Position numbers and translations under genes: made by a program
Notes under the pieces: generated by a model
The model's input: only the letters and a program-made list of their open reading frames with translations
What the model was told of the DNA's origin: nothing
The model's database searches: none
In this document: positions 55,848 to 63,080 of the stretch, in pieces
Position numbering within the stretch: the first letter of the stretch is position 1
How the letters are laid out: every line of letters starts with the position of its first letter
Assembly: GCF_000230975.2 (NCBI RefSeq)
Contig: NC_021172.1
Location: forward strand, 1,612,001-1,676,000
From: Hyphomicrobium denitrificans 1NES1
GTDB lineage: Bacteria > Pseudomonadota > Alphaproteobacteria > Rhizobiales > Hyphomicrobiaceae
Direction: 5' to 3'
Length of the DNA: 64,000 bases

Positions 55848-56162
55848 TTATCCGACGACGACGTCGCTGATCTGAATGACGGGCGCCAGGTCGGTATAAT
55901 TCTGGATATCGCCCATGATCTCCTTCGCATGCGGGCCAAATCCGGCCTGAAACGCATCGACGGAATCGCAAAACAGGTGGCACATCGCGACGTAGGTTGC
56001 CGGCGCGCCTGGAGCACCCCCAGCGACGCCCTTGTCAACCGTATACGACTTGCAGCTATCGCCCATCCTGGCTTTGACCATCGGCATGTGCTTGTCGCGA
56101 TAATATTCGTGGTCGAATCGCGCGCCAGGAACGTTCGGGTACATCACGCTGACCTTAATCAT
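55848..56162 (-). CDS. EthD-domain dimeric alpha-beta barrel protein
   Basis: A 104-residue protein of the EthD family (IKVSVMYPNVPGARFDHEYYRDKHMPMVK is the diagnostic opening). An excellent AGGAGG site precedes the ATG. EthD was first linked to ethyl tert-butyl ether degradation, but most members have no proven activity. It is monocistronic and ends at the shared terminator. Confidence 0.92.
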   Translation of the reverse strand: MIKVSVMYPNVPGARFDHEYYRDKHMPMVKARMGDSCKSYTVDKGVAGGAPGAPATYVAMCHLFCDSVDAFQAGFGPHAKEIMGDIQNYTDLAPVIQISDVVVG

Positions 56163-56256
56163 ATCCTACCTCCTCCTATCGCGCAGTTGCGCCTATCCGG
56201 CGCGTGCTTAGACCTGCCCGCGTCTCCATGCAATCGCGTTTATATTGCGATGCTCT

Positions 56257-56715
56257 CTATTCGATTTTTGCGATTTCCGCTTCGCCGCCGCCGGCCTTTA
56301 CGACGTCGCCGACGGATTTCCCCATCAGAGCCTGTGCCAGCGGCGAGACATAGGAGATGGATCCTTTCGCGGGGTCGGCTTCATCCTCGCCAACGATACG
56401 GAATTTCTGCACGCGGCCGTCGTCCCGTTCCACCGTGACGCTGGCGCCGAACGAAACGACGGACACGTCGGTCACCGGCGGCTGCAGCTCCGCCGTTGCG
56501 AGACGCTGGTTCCAATAGCGCAGATCATGCGATGCGCGCGCGACGGCATTGCGTTCACCGGCCTCGTGCGCCGCGGTCAATTCCACCTGAAGGCGCTTGA
56601 TCTCGCTTTCGATCAGCGCGAGGCCCTCCGGCGTGACGAGGTTGCGATGCTCGGAGACAAGCCTCTCGGGAAGCTCATCGAGCGCTTCTGTTTCTTTGAC
56701 GAATGCTCTGCTCAT
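56257..56715 (-). CDS. second Gre-family (GreA/GreB-like) factor
   Basis: A 152-residue Gre-type protein. The N-terminal helices (LVTPEGLALIESEIKRLQVELTAAHEAGERNAV) are followed by the C-terminal FKBP-like domain (FGASVTVERDDGRVQKFRIVGEDEADPAKGSISYVSPLAQALMGKSVGD). The coiled-coil tip is shorter in acidic residues than in GreA, so cleavage stimulation is uncertain. It differs clearly from the greA at 40421-40894. Confidence 0.9.
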   Translation of the reverse strand: MSRAFVKETEALDELPERLVSEHRNLVTPEGLALIESEIKRLQVELTAAHEAGERNAVARASHDLRYWNQRLATAELQPPVTDVSVVSFGASVTVERDDGRVQKFRIVGEDEADPAKGSISYVSPLAQALMGKSVGDVVKAGGGEAEIAKIE

Positions 56716-56752
56716 CAGGCTAACATAGGGAGTTTAGAACGCGGGTTCCAGC

Positions 56753-57172
56753 ATGCGCCAATTCCAACAAACCCTGACGCTCGAGACCAACGGCCCCGGT
56801 CTCCTCGAATTTACGGATAAAACCACTCAAATTGTCGCCGCCTCGGGAATTTTGACCGGCGTTGCGCACGTTTTCTGCAGGCACACGTCGGCATCGTTAT
56901 TAATCCAGGAAAACGCGGATCCCGACGTCCAGCGCGATCTCGTTGCGTTTTTCAAGCGGCTCGTGCCGGACGGCGATCCGATTTTCGTTCATCGCGCCGA
57001 AGGCCCGGATGACATGCCGGCGCACGTCAAAACCGCGCTGACGCAGACGACTCTGGCTATCCCGATTGCCAACGGAGCGCTGATGCTTGGAACCTGGCAA
57101 GGGATCTATCTCTTCGAGCATCGGCGGCGGCCGCACACGCGCAGCGTGGTCGTTCACATCGTCGGAGACTGA
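56753..57172 (+). CDS. YjbQ (UPF0047) family protein
   Basis: A 139-residue protein of the YjbQ family, also called secondary thiamine-phosphate synthase. Conserved blocks are VFCRHTSASLLIQENADPDVQRDL, P-D-D-M-P-A-H-V-K, and LGTWQGIYLFEHRRRPHTR. Weak thiamine-phosphate synthase activity has been noted for this family, so function is not settled. It is divergent from the Gre-like gene. Confidence 0.95.
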   Translation: MRQFQQTLTLETNGPGLLEFTDKTTQIVAASGILTGVAHVFCRHTSASLLIQENADPDVQRDLVAFFKRLVPDGDPIFVHRAEGPDDMPAHVKTALTQTTLAIPIANGALMLGTWQGIYLFEHRRRPHTRSVVVHIVGD

Positions 57173-57323
57173 TGAAAATCTCGGTCCGCGCCGTTTTTGA
57201 TCTTCACAAGCCCCAGTCAGTCGGAAATGTCGCGTTTACCGCACCCTGTCTGCGCATGGAAGGCGCGGGTTCGACCTGCTAAGACCCGATCGCGTTTTTT
57301 AAATCACCAGCCCGGAGACTTCG

Positions 57324-57758
57324 ATGTCCGACACGACCCCTGAATCGCAAGCCCGTGCCGCGACGGCGGCGTTGATCCGCGACTACTACGCCGCCTTTAA
57401 TCGTGGCGATACCGACGCGATGATCGATTTTATGACGGACGACGTCATCCACGATGTCAATCAGGGCGAACGCCGGCACGGCAAGGAGAAGTTTCGCGCG
57501 TTCAACGCACGCATGACGCACAACTATAAGGAAGAGCTGAAAGACATCGTCGTGCTCGTTTCCAAGGACGCGACGCGCGCCGCCGCCGAATTCAACGTGC
57601 ACGGCGTCTATAAGAACACCGAGGAAGGTCTTCCCGAAGCGGCAGGCCAGAAATACGTCCTGCCCGCCGGAACGTTTTTCGCCATTCGCGACGGAAAGAT
57701 TTCGCGCGTCACGACGTATTACAATCTGACCGATTGGATCACGCAGGTCGCAGGCTGA
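57324..57758 (+). CDS. NTF2-like/SnoaL-like fold protein
   Basis: A 144-residue protein with the cone-shaped NTF2 fold (LIRDYYAAFNRGDTDAMIDFM, then VSKDATRAAAEFNVHG and AIRDGKISRVTTYYNLTDW). It has a GGAG site. It is the first gene of a tight three-gene unit with an acetyltransferase (14 bases later) and a nitrilase. Such folds often bind small hydrophobic ligands or isomerise ketosteroids, but the role is unknown. Confidence 0.9.
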   Translation: MSDTTPESQARAATAALIRDYYAAFNRGDTDAMIDFMTDDVIHDVNQGERRHGKEKFRAFNARMTHNYKEELKDIVVLVSKDATRAAAEFNVHGVYKNTEEGLPEAAGQKYVLPAGTFFAIRDGKISRVTTYYNLTDWITQVAG

Positions 57759-57771
57759 GGGGACGACGCGA

Positions 57772-58383
57772 ATGGCAGCGTCAGCTGAGAAAAAGAAGCT
57801 CGACGTCAAGTCGGTCACCGGCGAGGGCATTTACAAAATCCTCCCCGATCTCGCGCGGCTGCGCATCATCGTGTTCCGCGACTGGCCGTATCTCTACGAT
57901 GGCACGCTGGAGTATGAAGAAAAATATCTGAAGAAATTTGCTTCCGCCAAAGGCGCCGTCGTCATCACCGCCTATGACGGTGCGGAGATGGTCGGCGCCT
58001 CGACGGGTGCGCCGATGATCGAGCACGCCGACGAGTTTGGCGAGCCGTTTCGCAAAGCGGGCTACGACATCTCGAAGATCTTCTACTGCGGCGAGAGCGT
58101 GCTTTTGAAAAGCCATCGCGGTTACGGACTTGGCCACGCCTTCTTCGACGGCCGCGAGGCGCAGGCTCGCAAGCTCGGCGGATTTCAGTATTCGACCTTC
58201 TGCCGAGTCATTCGACCCGACGATCACCCATTGAAACCGGCCGATTACGCCCCACTTGACCCTTTCTGGAGAAAGCGCGGCTATCATCCGGTCGACGGCA
58301 TTATTGCCACGTATGACTGGAAGGATGTCGACCAGCCTGGCGAAACGCGCCACGACATGCAGTTCTGGATGAAGACGCTTTGA
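57772..58383 (+). CDS. GNAT-family N-acetyltransferase
   Basis: A 203-residue acetyltransferase with the acetyl-CoA loop LLKSHRGYGLGHAFFDGREAQARKLGG. The N-terminal part (LARLRIIVFRDWPYLYDGTLEYEEKYL) is typical of a subfamily found next to nitrilases. GAGGGG precedes the ATG. Its stop overlaps the start of the nitrilase gene by TTGA. Acceptor unknown. Confidence 0.93.
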   Translation: MAASAEKKKLDVKSVTGEGIYKILPDLARLRIIVFRDWPYLYDGTLEYEEKYLKKFASAKGAVVITAYDGAEMVGASTGAPMIEHADEFGEPFRKAGYDISKIFYCGESVLLKSHRGYGLGHAFFDGREAQARKLGGFQYSTFCRVIRPDDHPLKPADYAPLDPFWRKRGYHPVDGIIATYDWKDVDQPGETRHDMQFWMKTL

Positions 58384-59291
58384 CGAAGCAGCCGAAGACT
58401 TTGAAAGTCGCGAGCGCGCAGTATCCCGTCGGTCAGCCGAATACGCTTTCCGAGTGGGAGCAGAAGGTTGCTGTCTGGGTCAAGAACGGCGCCGCGACGG
58501 GTGCCTCTCTTCTCGTCTTTCCGGAATATGCCGCTATTGAACAGGCAGCCTGCTTCGGCCCTGAAGTCTATGGCGATCTGAAACTAACGTTGGCGAAGGT
58601 TGCCGCGCTGACGGCGGAACGCGTGCAGTTCCATGCCGATCTGGCGAAGAAGCACAAGGTCCACATTCTCGCCGGATCCGGGCCGCTGCTCAAATCCGAT
58701 GGCCGGTACGTCAACGCCGCGCAACTCATCACCCCCGACGGCGCGATCGGCGAGCAGGAAAAGCTCGTGATGACGCCGTTCGAGCGCGACTGGGGCGTCA
58801 CGGCCGGCGAAACCGTTCGCGTCTTCAAGACCAAGCTCGGCATATTCGGCATTGCGATCTGCTACGATAGCGAGTTCCCGCTGCTCGTGCGCGCGATGGC
58901 GGAAGCCGGCGCCGAAGTCGTGCTGGTGCCGTCATGCACGGAGCGCGTCTCCGGCTATCATCGCGTGCGCACCGGCTCGCTGGCGCGGGCGCTCGAGAAC
59001 GGCATAGCGACGGTGCAAAGCCCGACCGTCGGCGACGCGCCGTGGTCGGCGGCCGTCGACTTCAATGCCGGTGCAGCAGGCATCTATGTCCCCTCAGAGC
59101 AAGGTATCTCCGATACCGGAGTGCTTGCCGAAGGAACGCTTAACGCAGCCGAATGGGTCACGGCGACTGTCGATCTCGAACGTCTGCGGCGCGTGCGGGA
59201 AACGGGCGAGATGCACAATTATTGCGACTGGGCATTGCAGCCCGGCGCGCCGATGCGGCGCGTCGACGTCGAAACGATCTCGCTGATTTAG
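58380..59291 (+). CDS. carbon-nitrogen hydrolase (nitrilase superfamily)
   Basis: A 303-residue nitrilase-fold amidohydrolase with the Glu-Lys-Cys triad: Glu in VFPEYAAIE, Lys in QEKLVMTPFER, Cys in IAICYDSEFPLL. It starts with TTG at 58380, overlapping the acetyltransferase stop, so it is translationally coupled. Substrate (amide or nitrile) is unknown. The pairing with an acetyltransferase suggests a linked acylation/deacylation chemistry, which is inference. Confidence 0.94.
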   Translation: MTKQPKTLKVASAQYPVGQPNTLSEWEQKVAVWVKNGAATGASLLVFPEYAAIEQAACFGPEVYGDLKLTLAKVAALTAERVQFHADLAKKHKVHILAGSGPLLKSDGRYVNAAQLITPDGAIGEQEKLVMTPFERDWGVTAGETVRVFKTKLGIFGIAICYDSEFPLLVRAMAEAGAEVVLVPSCTERVSGYHRVRTGSLARALENGIATVQSPTVGDAPWSAAVDFNAGAAGIYVPSEQGISDTGVLAEGTLNAAEWVTATVDLERLRRVRETGEMHNYCDWALQPGAPMRRVDVETISLI

Positions 59292-59297
59292 GCCAAG

Positions 59298-60035
59298 CTA
59301 TTTCAACGCCCAAGTCGTGGTAACGCGCGCTTCAAGCGTGCTCGACCCGCGTTCGATCGGAACGGCCGCCGCTTGCGCCTTGGCAAATCGCGGCGCAGCA
59401 AACGTCACCGGGACATCTGATGTCGTTTCCTCGGATATCTGCAGGACCTCGCCGACATCAACGCCGGCTGCAGCGGCCAGCAGCTTGGCGCGGCGAAGCG
59501 CGTTCGCAATCGCATTCTTGCGCGCTTCGTCCTTCAGTGTTTCGGCCTTGGAAACCTCGAATGCCAATCCCTGAACCTGATTGGCTCCGGCACTGACGAT
59601 ATCGTCGAGCACGGTTCCAAGCTTATCGAGATCGCGGACCAGCACAACGACCTGATTGCTGACACGATAGCCTCTGAGCTTCGGCGGCTGGCCGTCCTTG
59701 GAGTAATCCATGACCGGCTCGACGTTGAAGGATGCCGTCTGAATGTCTTTCGGATCGATGCCTTTGGCCTTGAGCTCCGAAATGACTTTAGTCATCGCGT
59801 CCGTATTGCCGTTCAGAGCTTCGCGAGCCGTCGCCGCCTCGGTGGTTACCCCGGACGTAATTCGCGCCTGATCCGGCTCAGCTTCCACCGTACCGGTCGC
59901 CGAAACCGTAATTGTGCGTTCCATGTCTTTGTCCTCGGCGTGGCTTGCGGAAAGCGGCAGCATCGCGATCAGCGCGGCCGCGATAACGCCTTTGAGAATC
60001 GCCCTTTCGGCGACGCGCAGCGTGTTGTTCAGCAT
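59298..60035 (-). CDS. SIMPL-domain (DUF541) exported protein
   Basis: A 245-residue exported protein with a signal peptide ending ...SASHA/ED. The SIMPL domain shows ITVSATGTVEAEPDQARITSGVTTEA, and the mid-region GYRVSNQVVVLVRDLDKLGTVLDDIVSAGANQVQGLAFEV, with a C-terminal TTTWAL. Family members are periplasmic or membrane-associated, with no common function. The ATG has GGAG at a long spacing (11 bases). Confidence 0.93.
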   Translation of the reverse strand: MLNNTLRVAERAILKGVIAAALIAMLPLSASHAEDKDMERTITVSATGTVEAEPDQARITSGVTTEAATAREALNGNTDAMTKVISELKAKGIDPKDIQTASFNVEPVMDYSKDGQPPKLRGYRVSNQVVVLVRDLDKLGTVLDDIVSAGANQVQGLAFEVSKAETLKDEARKNAIANALRRAKLLAAAAGVDVGEVLQISEETTSDVPVTFAAPRFAKAQAAAVPIERGSSTLEARVTTTWALK

Positions 60036-60144
60036 GGATTTTCCAACTCCTCGGACTGGCGCAAATGTCGCTATAGAGCCTTGGCGGAAAAAAGAAGGCG
60101 AAAGGCTGTCGCGCGGTTGAACATCTGATATGAGAGCGCGGCGT

Positions 60145-60220
60145 GGGCCCGTAGCTCAATGGTTAGAGCTGACGGCTCATAACCGTCTGGTTCCAGGTTC
60201 GAGTCCTGGCGGGCCCACCA
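60145..60220 (+). tRNA. tRNA with CAT anticodon (probably tRNA-Ile2, tRNA-Met alternative)
   Basis: A 76-base tRNA gene with a seven-base acceptor stem (GGGCCCG / CGGGCCC), encoded CCA, a D loop AATGGTTAGA, an anticodon arm with CTCATAA between GACGG and CCGTC, and a T arm with GGTTCGAGTCC. A T-run follows directly. The C4-G69 and C5-G68 pairs and the D loop resemble the E. coli isoleucine tRNA whose CAU is converted to lysidine-AU by TilS, so I favour Ile2. Software may call it Met. Confidence 0.93.
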
Positions 60221-60302
60221 TTTTTGTTCGGTTCTGACGCGGATCAGCGCCTCGCGACGTTACGAGTTGCAGCTGCGCGGCTTAAGCTTGTCAAGCGACC
60301 GA

Positions 60303-60788
60303 CTACGACGGCCTGGAAAAAACGTAGGCAAGACCGGTAAGCATCAAGAGCGCAACGGCGATTGCGGGCATGGGTGTCGGGTGAGTGCCAAACCAGAATA
60401 TCGCATAGCCAAGAGCGCATCCGACCACCGCGGCTGATTTGGCGCGTCGCGGAATGGCACCCCGTTCGCGCCAATCCCGCAGCATCGGCCCGAAGACCCG
60501 GTGAGACAGCAGCCACGCTTCAAGACGAGGCGACGATCTTGCGAAACAAGCTGCCGCGAGAATGATAAAGGGGGTCGTCGGCAAAATCGGCAGGAACGCA
60601 CCAGCGACGCCTAACGCAACGAAGAACAATCCGGTTGAGGCGAATAGAATGCGCAAGGGGCGAGGTTCTTCCGTTTTTACCTGAGCACTTGAACGATCCG
60701 ACCTGTCGCGTCGACCAGGCCATACCGGTTGAGACTGAATGCGTGTACGCTTTATCGACGACTTTATCGAGATCTGCATCTCCTGCAT
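60303..60788 (-). CDS. YbaN/DUF454 family membrane protein
   Basis: A 161-residue protein with a poorly conserved N terminus of about 45 residues and then the DUF454 pattern (LFFVALGVAGAFLPILPTTPFIILAAACFARSSPRLEAWLLSHRVFGP). Two or three membrane spans are visible in the C-terminal part. The start may be at 60788 or 60779. Function is unknown. Confidence 0.85.
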   Translation of the reverse strand: MQEMQISIKSSIKRTRIQSQPVWPGRRDRSDRSSAQVKTEEPRPLRILFASTGLFFVALGVAGAFLPILPTTPFIILAAACFARSSPRLEAWLLSHRVFGPMLRDWRERGAIPRRAKSAAVVGCALGYAIFWFGTHPTPMPAIAVALLMLTGLAYVFSRPS

Positions 60789-60843
60789 CCCGCAGGCGAG
60801 GTACGCAATTACGCCGGACTAGAGCGGCAGAAGGGCCTGTGCT

Positions 60844-61248
60844 TTGGCTATTGACTACCAACAGACCAGCGATCTCGATGCAGATACGTTCATACGCATC
60901 CTTGAAAGCTCGGGCCTTGCCAAGCGGCGTCCAGCGCATGACCGCGACCGCATCGCGCGTATGCTTGCCGGATCGAACCTCGTCATCGTCGCACGCGACG
61001 GCGGCATGCTCGTCGGCGTTGCGCGCGCTCTGACGGACTACGCCTATTGCTGCTATCTCTCCGATCTCGCCGTCGATCGAGCTTACCAAGGCCGCGGCAT
61101 CGGACGGCGATTGATTGAAGAAACCCGGCGCGCCGCAGGACCGGAAACGATGTGTCTGCTATTATCTGCACCCGATGCCGTCGGGTTTTACGAAGCTATT
61201 CAGATGCCCCTGCAGTCGCGCGCCTTCATGTTTCCGCGCGAGCGTTAG
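60844..61248 (+). CDS. GNAT-family N-acetyltransferase
   Basis: A 134-residue acetyltransferase. The acetyl-CoA motif is LSDLAVDRAYQGRGIGRRLIEETRRA, followed by LLSAPDAVGFYEAI. The start appears to be TTG at 60844 with a weak AAGGG upstream. It ends 9 bases from the convergent FMN dehydrogenase gene. Acceptor unknown. Confidence 0.9.
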   Translation: MAIDYQQTSDLDADTFIRILESSGLAKRRPAHDRDRIARMLAGSNLVIVARDGGMLVGVARALTDYAYCCYLSDLAVDRAYQGRGIGRRLIEETRRAAGPETMCLLLSAPDAVGFYEAIQMPLQSRAFMFPRER

Positions 61249-61257
61249 CGGCCCGCT

Positions 61258-62406
61258 TCAATTCACGTCGACGAGAGATGATTTGCCGATATCGGCGATC
61301 CTGCGGATACCTGCAAGCGCCATCGTGACATCGAGTTCCTTCGCGATGATGTCGATTGCCTTGCTCGCGCCCTGCTCTCCTGCCGCACAGACTCCGTAAA
61401 GGTACGAACGACCCAACAAGCAGGCCCGTGCTCCTAGTGCCAGAGCACGAAAGACATCCTGACCGGAGCGGATGCCGCCGTCGAAAAGGATCTCGGTTTC
61501 AGAGCCCACGGCTTCAGCAATACGCGGCAGAAGCGAGATCGACGACGCCGCACCGTCGAGCTGGCGGCCTCCGTGGTTCGAAACGACGATGGCGTCGGCG
61601 CCCGCCTTCACCGCTTCGCGCGCATCCGCGACGTCAAGAATGCCTTTGATGATGAGCTTTCCCGGCCAGCGCTCCTTGATCCAGGCGACATCGTCCCACG
61701 ACAACGCCTGATCGAACTGGCTGTTGATCCAATCCATATAGGAACTGAGATGCTCCGTTCCCGCGATGCGCCCCTGGACATTGCCGAACGTCTTGCGCTT
61801 GCCGAGAAACACGCCCGCAACCCACGCGGGCTTGGAAAGAATATGCGCAATGGTTTGCGGTCGAATGCGCGGCGGCACGGTCATGCCATTGTGGATATCG
61901 CGATGGCGCTGCCCGAGAACCTGCAAATCGGCGGTCAGAACCAGCGCGCTGCATTCGGCTGCCCGGGCCCGCGCAATCAAATTGGCAATAAAGCCCCGGT
62001 CCTTCATGAAATAGAGCTGGAACCAGAACGGCTTCTCGACCGCATCCGCGACGTCCTCAATCGAGCAGATCGAAAGCGTGCTGAGAGTATAGGGAATGCC
62101 TGCCTTCTCGGCCGCACGGGCGGCGGCGATCTCGCCATTGCGATAGGCCATGCCCGTCAAACCGACCGGTGCAAGTGCCAGAGGGAGTGGTTTCACACTG
62201 CCGAGCAGCGCTTGCGAGAGGTCGCGATCAGAGGCGCCTCTCAGAATACGCTGGCGGATTTTGATTTTGGAGAGATCGTCGCGATTGGCGTGCAACGTCT
62301 CTTCGGAATAGGAGCCCGACTCGTAATAGTCCATGAACTCGCGCGGCACCTTACGGTGCGCGATGCGGCGCAAATCCTCGATGCACGCGACAGACTTCAG
62401 CGTCAC
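61258..62406 (-). CDS. FMN-dependent alpha-hydroxy-acid dehydrogenase (LldD-like)
   Basis: A 382-residue TIM-barrel flavoenzyme of the L-lactate/glycolate dehydrogenase family. The catalytic His is in SNHGGRQLDG, the FMN-binding C-terminal region is E-I-L-F-D-G-G-I-R-S-G-Q-D-V, and the Tyr of F-M-D-Y-Y is near the N terminus. A GTG start at 62406 is likely. Substrate could be L-lactate or another 2-hydroxyacid. The cyclophilin-like gene begins 43 bases upstream on the same strand. Confidence 0.94.
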   Translation of the reverse strand: MTLKSVACIEDLRRIAHRKVPREFMDYYESGSYSEETLHANRDDLSKIKIRQRILRGASDRDLSQALLGSVKPLPLALAPVGLTGMAYRNGEIAAARAAEKAGIPYTLSTLSICSIEDVADAVEKPFWFQLYFMKDRGFIANLIARARAAECSALVLTADLQVLGQRHRDIHNGMTVPPRIRPQTIAHILSKPAWVAGVFLGKRKTFGNVQGRIAGTEHLSSYMDWINSQFDQALSWDDVAWIKERWPGKLIIKGILDVADAREAVKAGADAIVVSNHGGRQLDGAASSISLLPRIAEAVGSETEILFDGGIRSGQDVFRALALGARACLLGRSYLYGVCAAGEQGASKAIDIIAKELDVTMALAGIRRIADIGKSSLVDVN

Positions 62407-62448
62407 ACGATGCGTCCGTTATCGCCAGGGTTTCGACGGCACCTCGCC

Positions 62449-62826
62449 TCAGCCATCTTCTTGAACGGAAATCGCGACGCCGGGGTGGACGGACTTGAGC
62501 TGGCGGACATCGTCCAGAGCCTCGGCCCAGACGTTGCACGGTCCGGCAAGACGAATTTCACCGCGTGTCCGTGAAAGAGGCGTCGGTCCGAAGCCGATCG
62601 CGATGGCATCGCCGTCCGGCCAGAACGCGATATCGCCGGGTTTAACCACGACGCGGGCATCCGGCTCCGCGGCGGATGACACAGGCGCATCGAAATACAC
62701 TTCCTCGCCCCAGGTCCTGGCAGCGGCTTCAATGGGCAGTGCGGCCCAAATTCTCTCCGCGGTCGGCGTGTCCAGCAACCTCGCGCGAATTGCTACGCCT
62801 CCGGCCCGGATTACGATCTTTCGCAT
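62449..62826 (-). CDS. cyclophilin-like-fold protein
   Basis: A 125-residue protein of the bacterial cyclophilin-like family (AERIWAALPIEAAARTWGEEVYFDAPV, then VVVKPGDIAFWPDGDAIAIGFGPTPLSR). It has no known prolyl isomerase activity. I start at ATG 62826 with GAGG close before it; an in-frame extension to 62892 is less protein-like. It is probably co-transcribed with the LldD-like gene. Confidence 0.9.
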   Translation of the reverse strand: MRKIVIRAGGVAIRARLLDTPTAERIWAALPIEAAARTWGEEVYFDAPVSSAAEPDARVVVKPGDIAFWPDGDAIAIGFGPTPLSRTRGEIRLAGPCNVWAEALDDVRQLKSVHPGVAISVQEDG

Positions 62827-63045
62827 ACGCCTCAACCCCTCAAGGCCTGCGCGACCGGGACGAGACGCGGCCGCAAGGGGCAAGTTTCTCATTGTGGGCC
62901 GCAGTCTTCAAGGGTTTCAAGGGCGCCAGAGCCCAACAATTTCACGGAAAATGCCAAATTGCGCCCGCTCATCGTTCGTGCAAGGTCCGCCCGCCGTCTC
63001 GCGGTTGATCATCTGCAAACGTACGATGCATGAGATGCATGAAAG

Positions 63046-63060
63046 GGCGCTTTTCGCGCC
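63046..63060 (-). terminator. short GC hairpin after the KS gene
   Basis: Stem GGCGC / GCGCC with a five-base loop, 21 bases past the stop of the KS gene, followed by CTTTC on the minus strand. It is a weak candidate terminator. Confidence 0.45.
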
Positions 63061-63080
63061 TGGCGTTAGCGCTGCTCGCG

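Noticed and set aside
63025..63042. Direct repeat GATGCATGA twice in tandem
   Set aside because: Two nine-base copies in a gene-free spacer are too short to interpret, and no related repeat occurs nearby.
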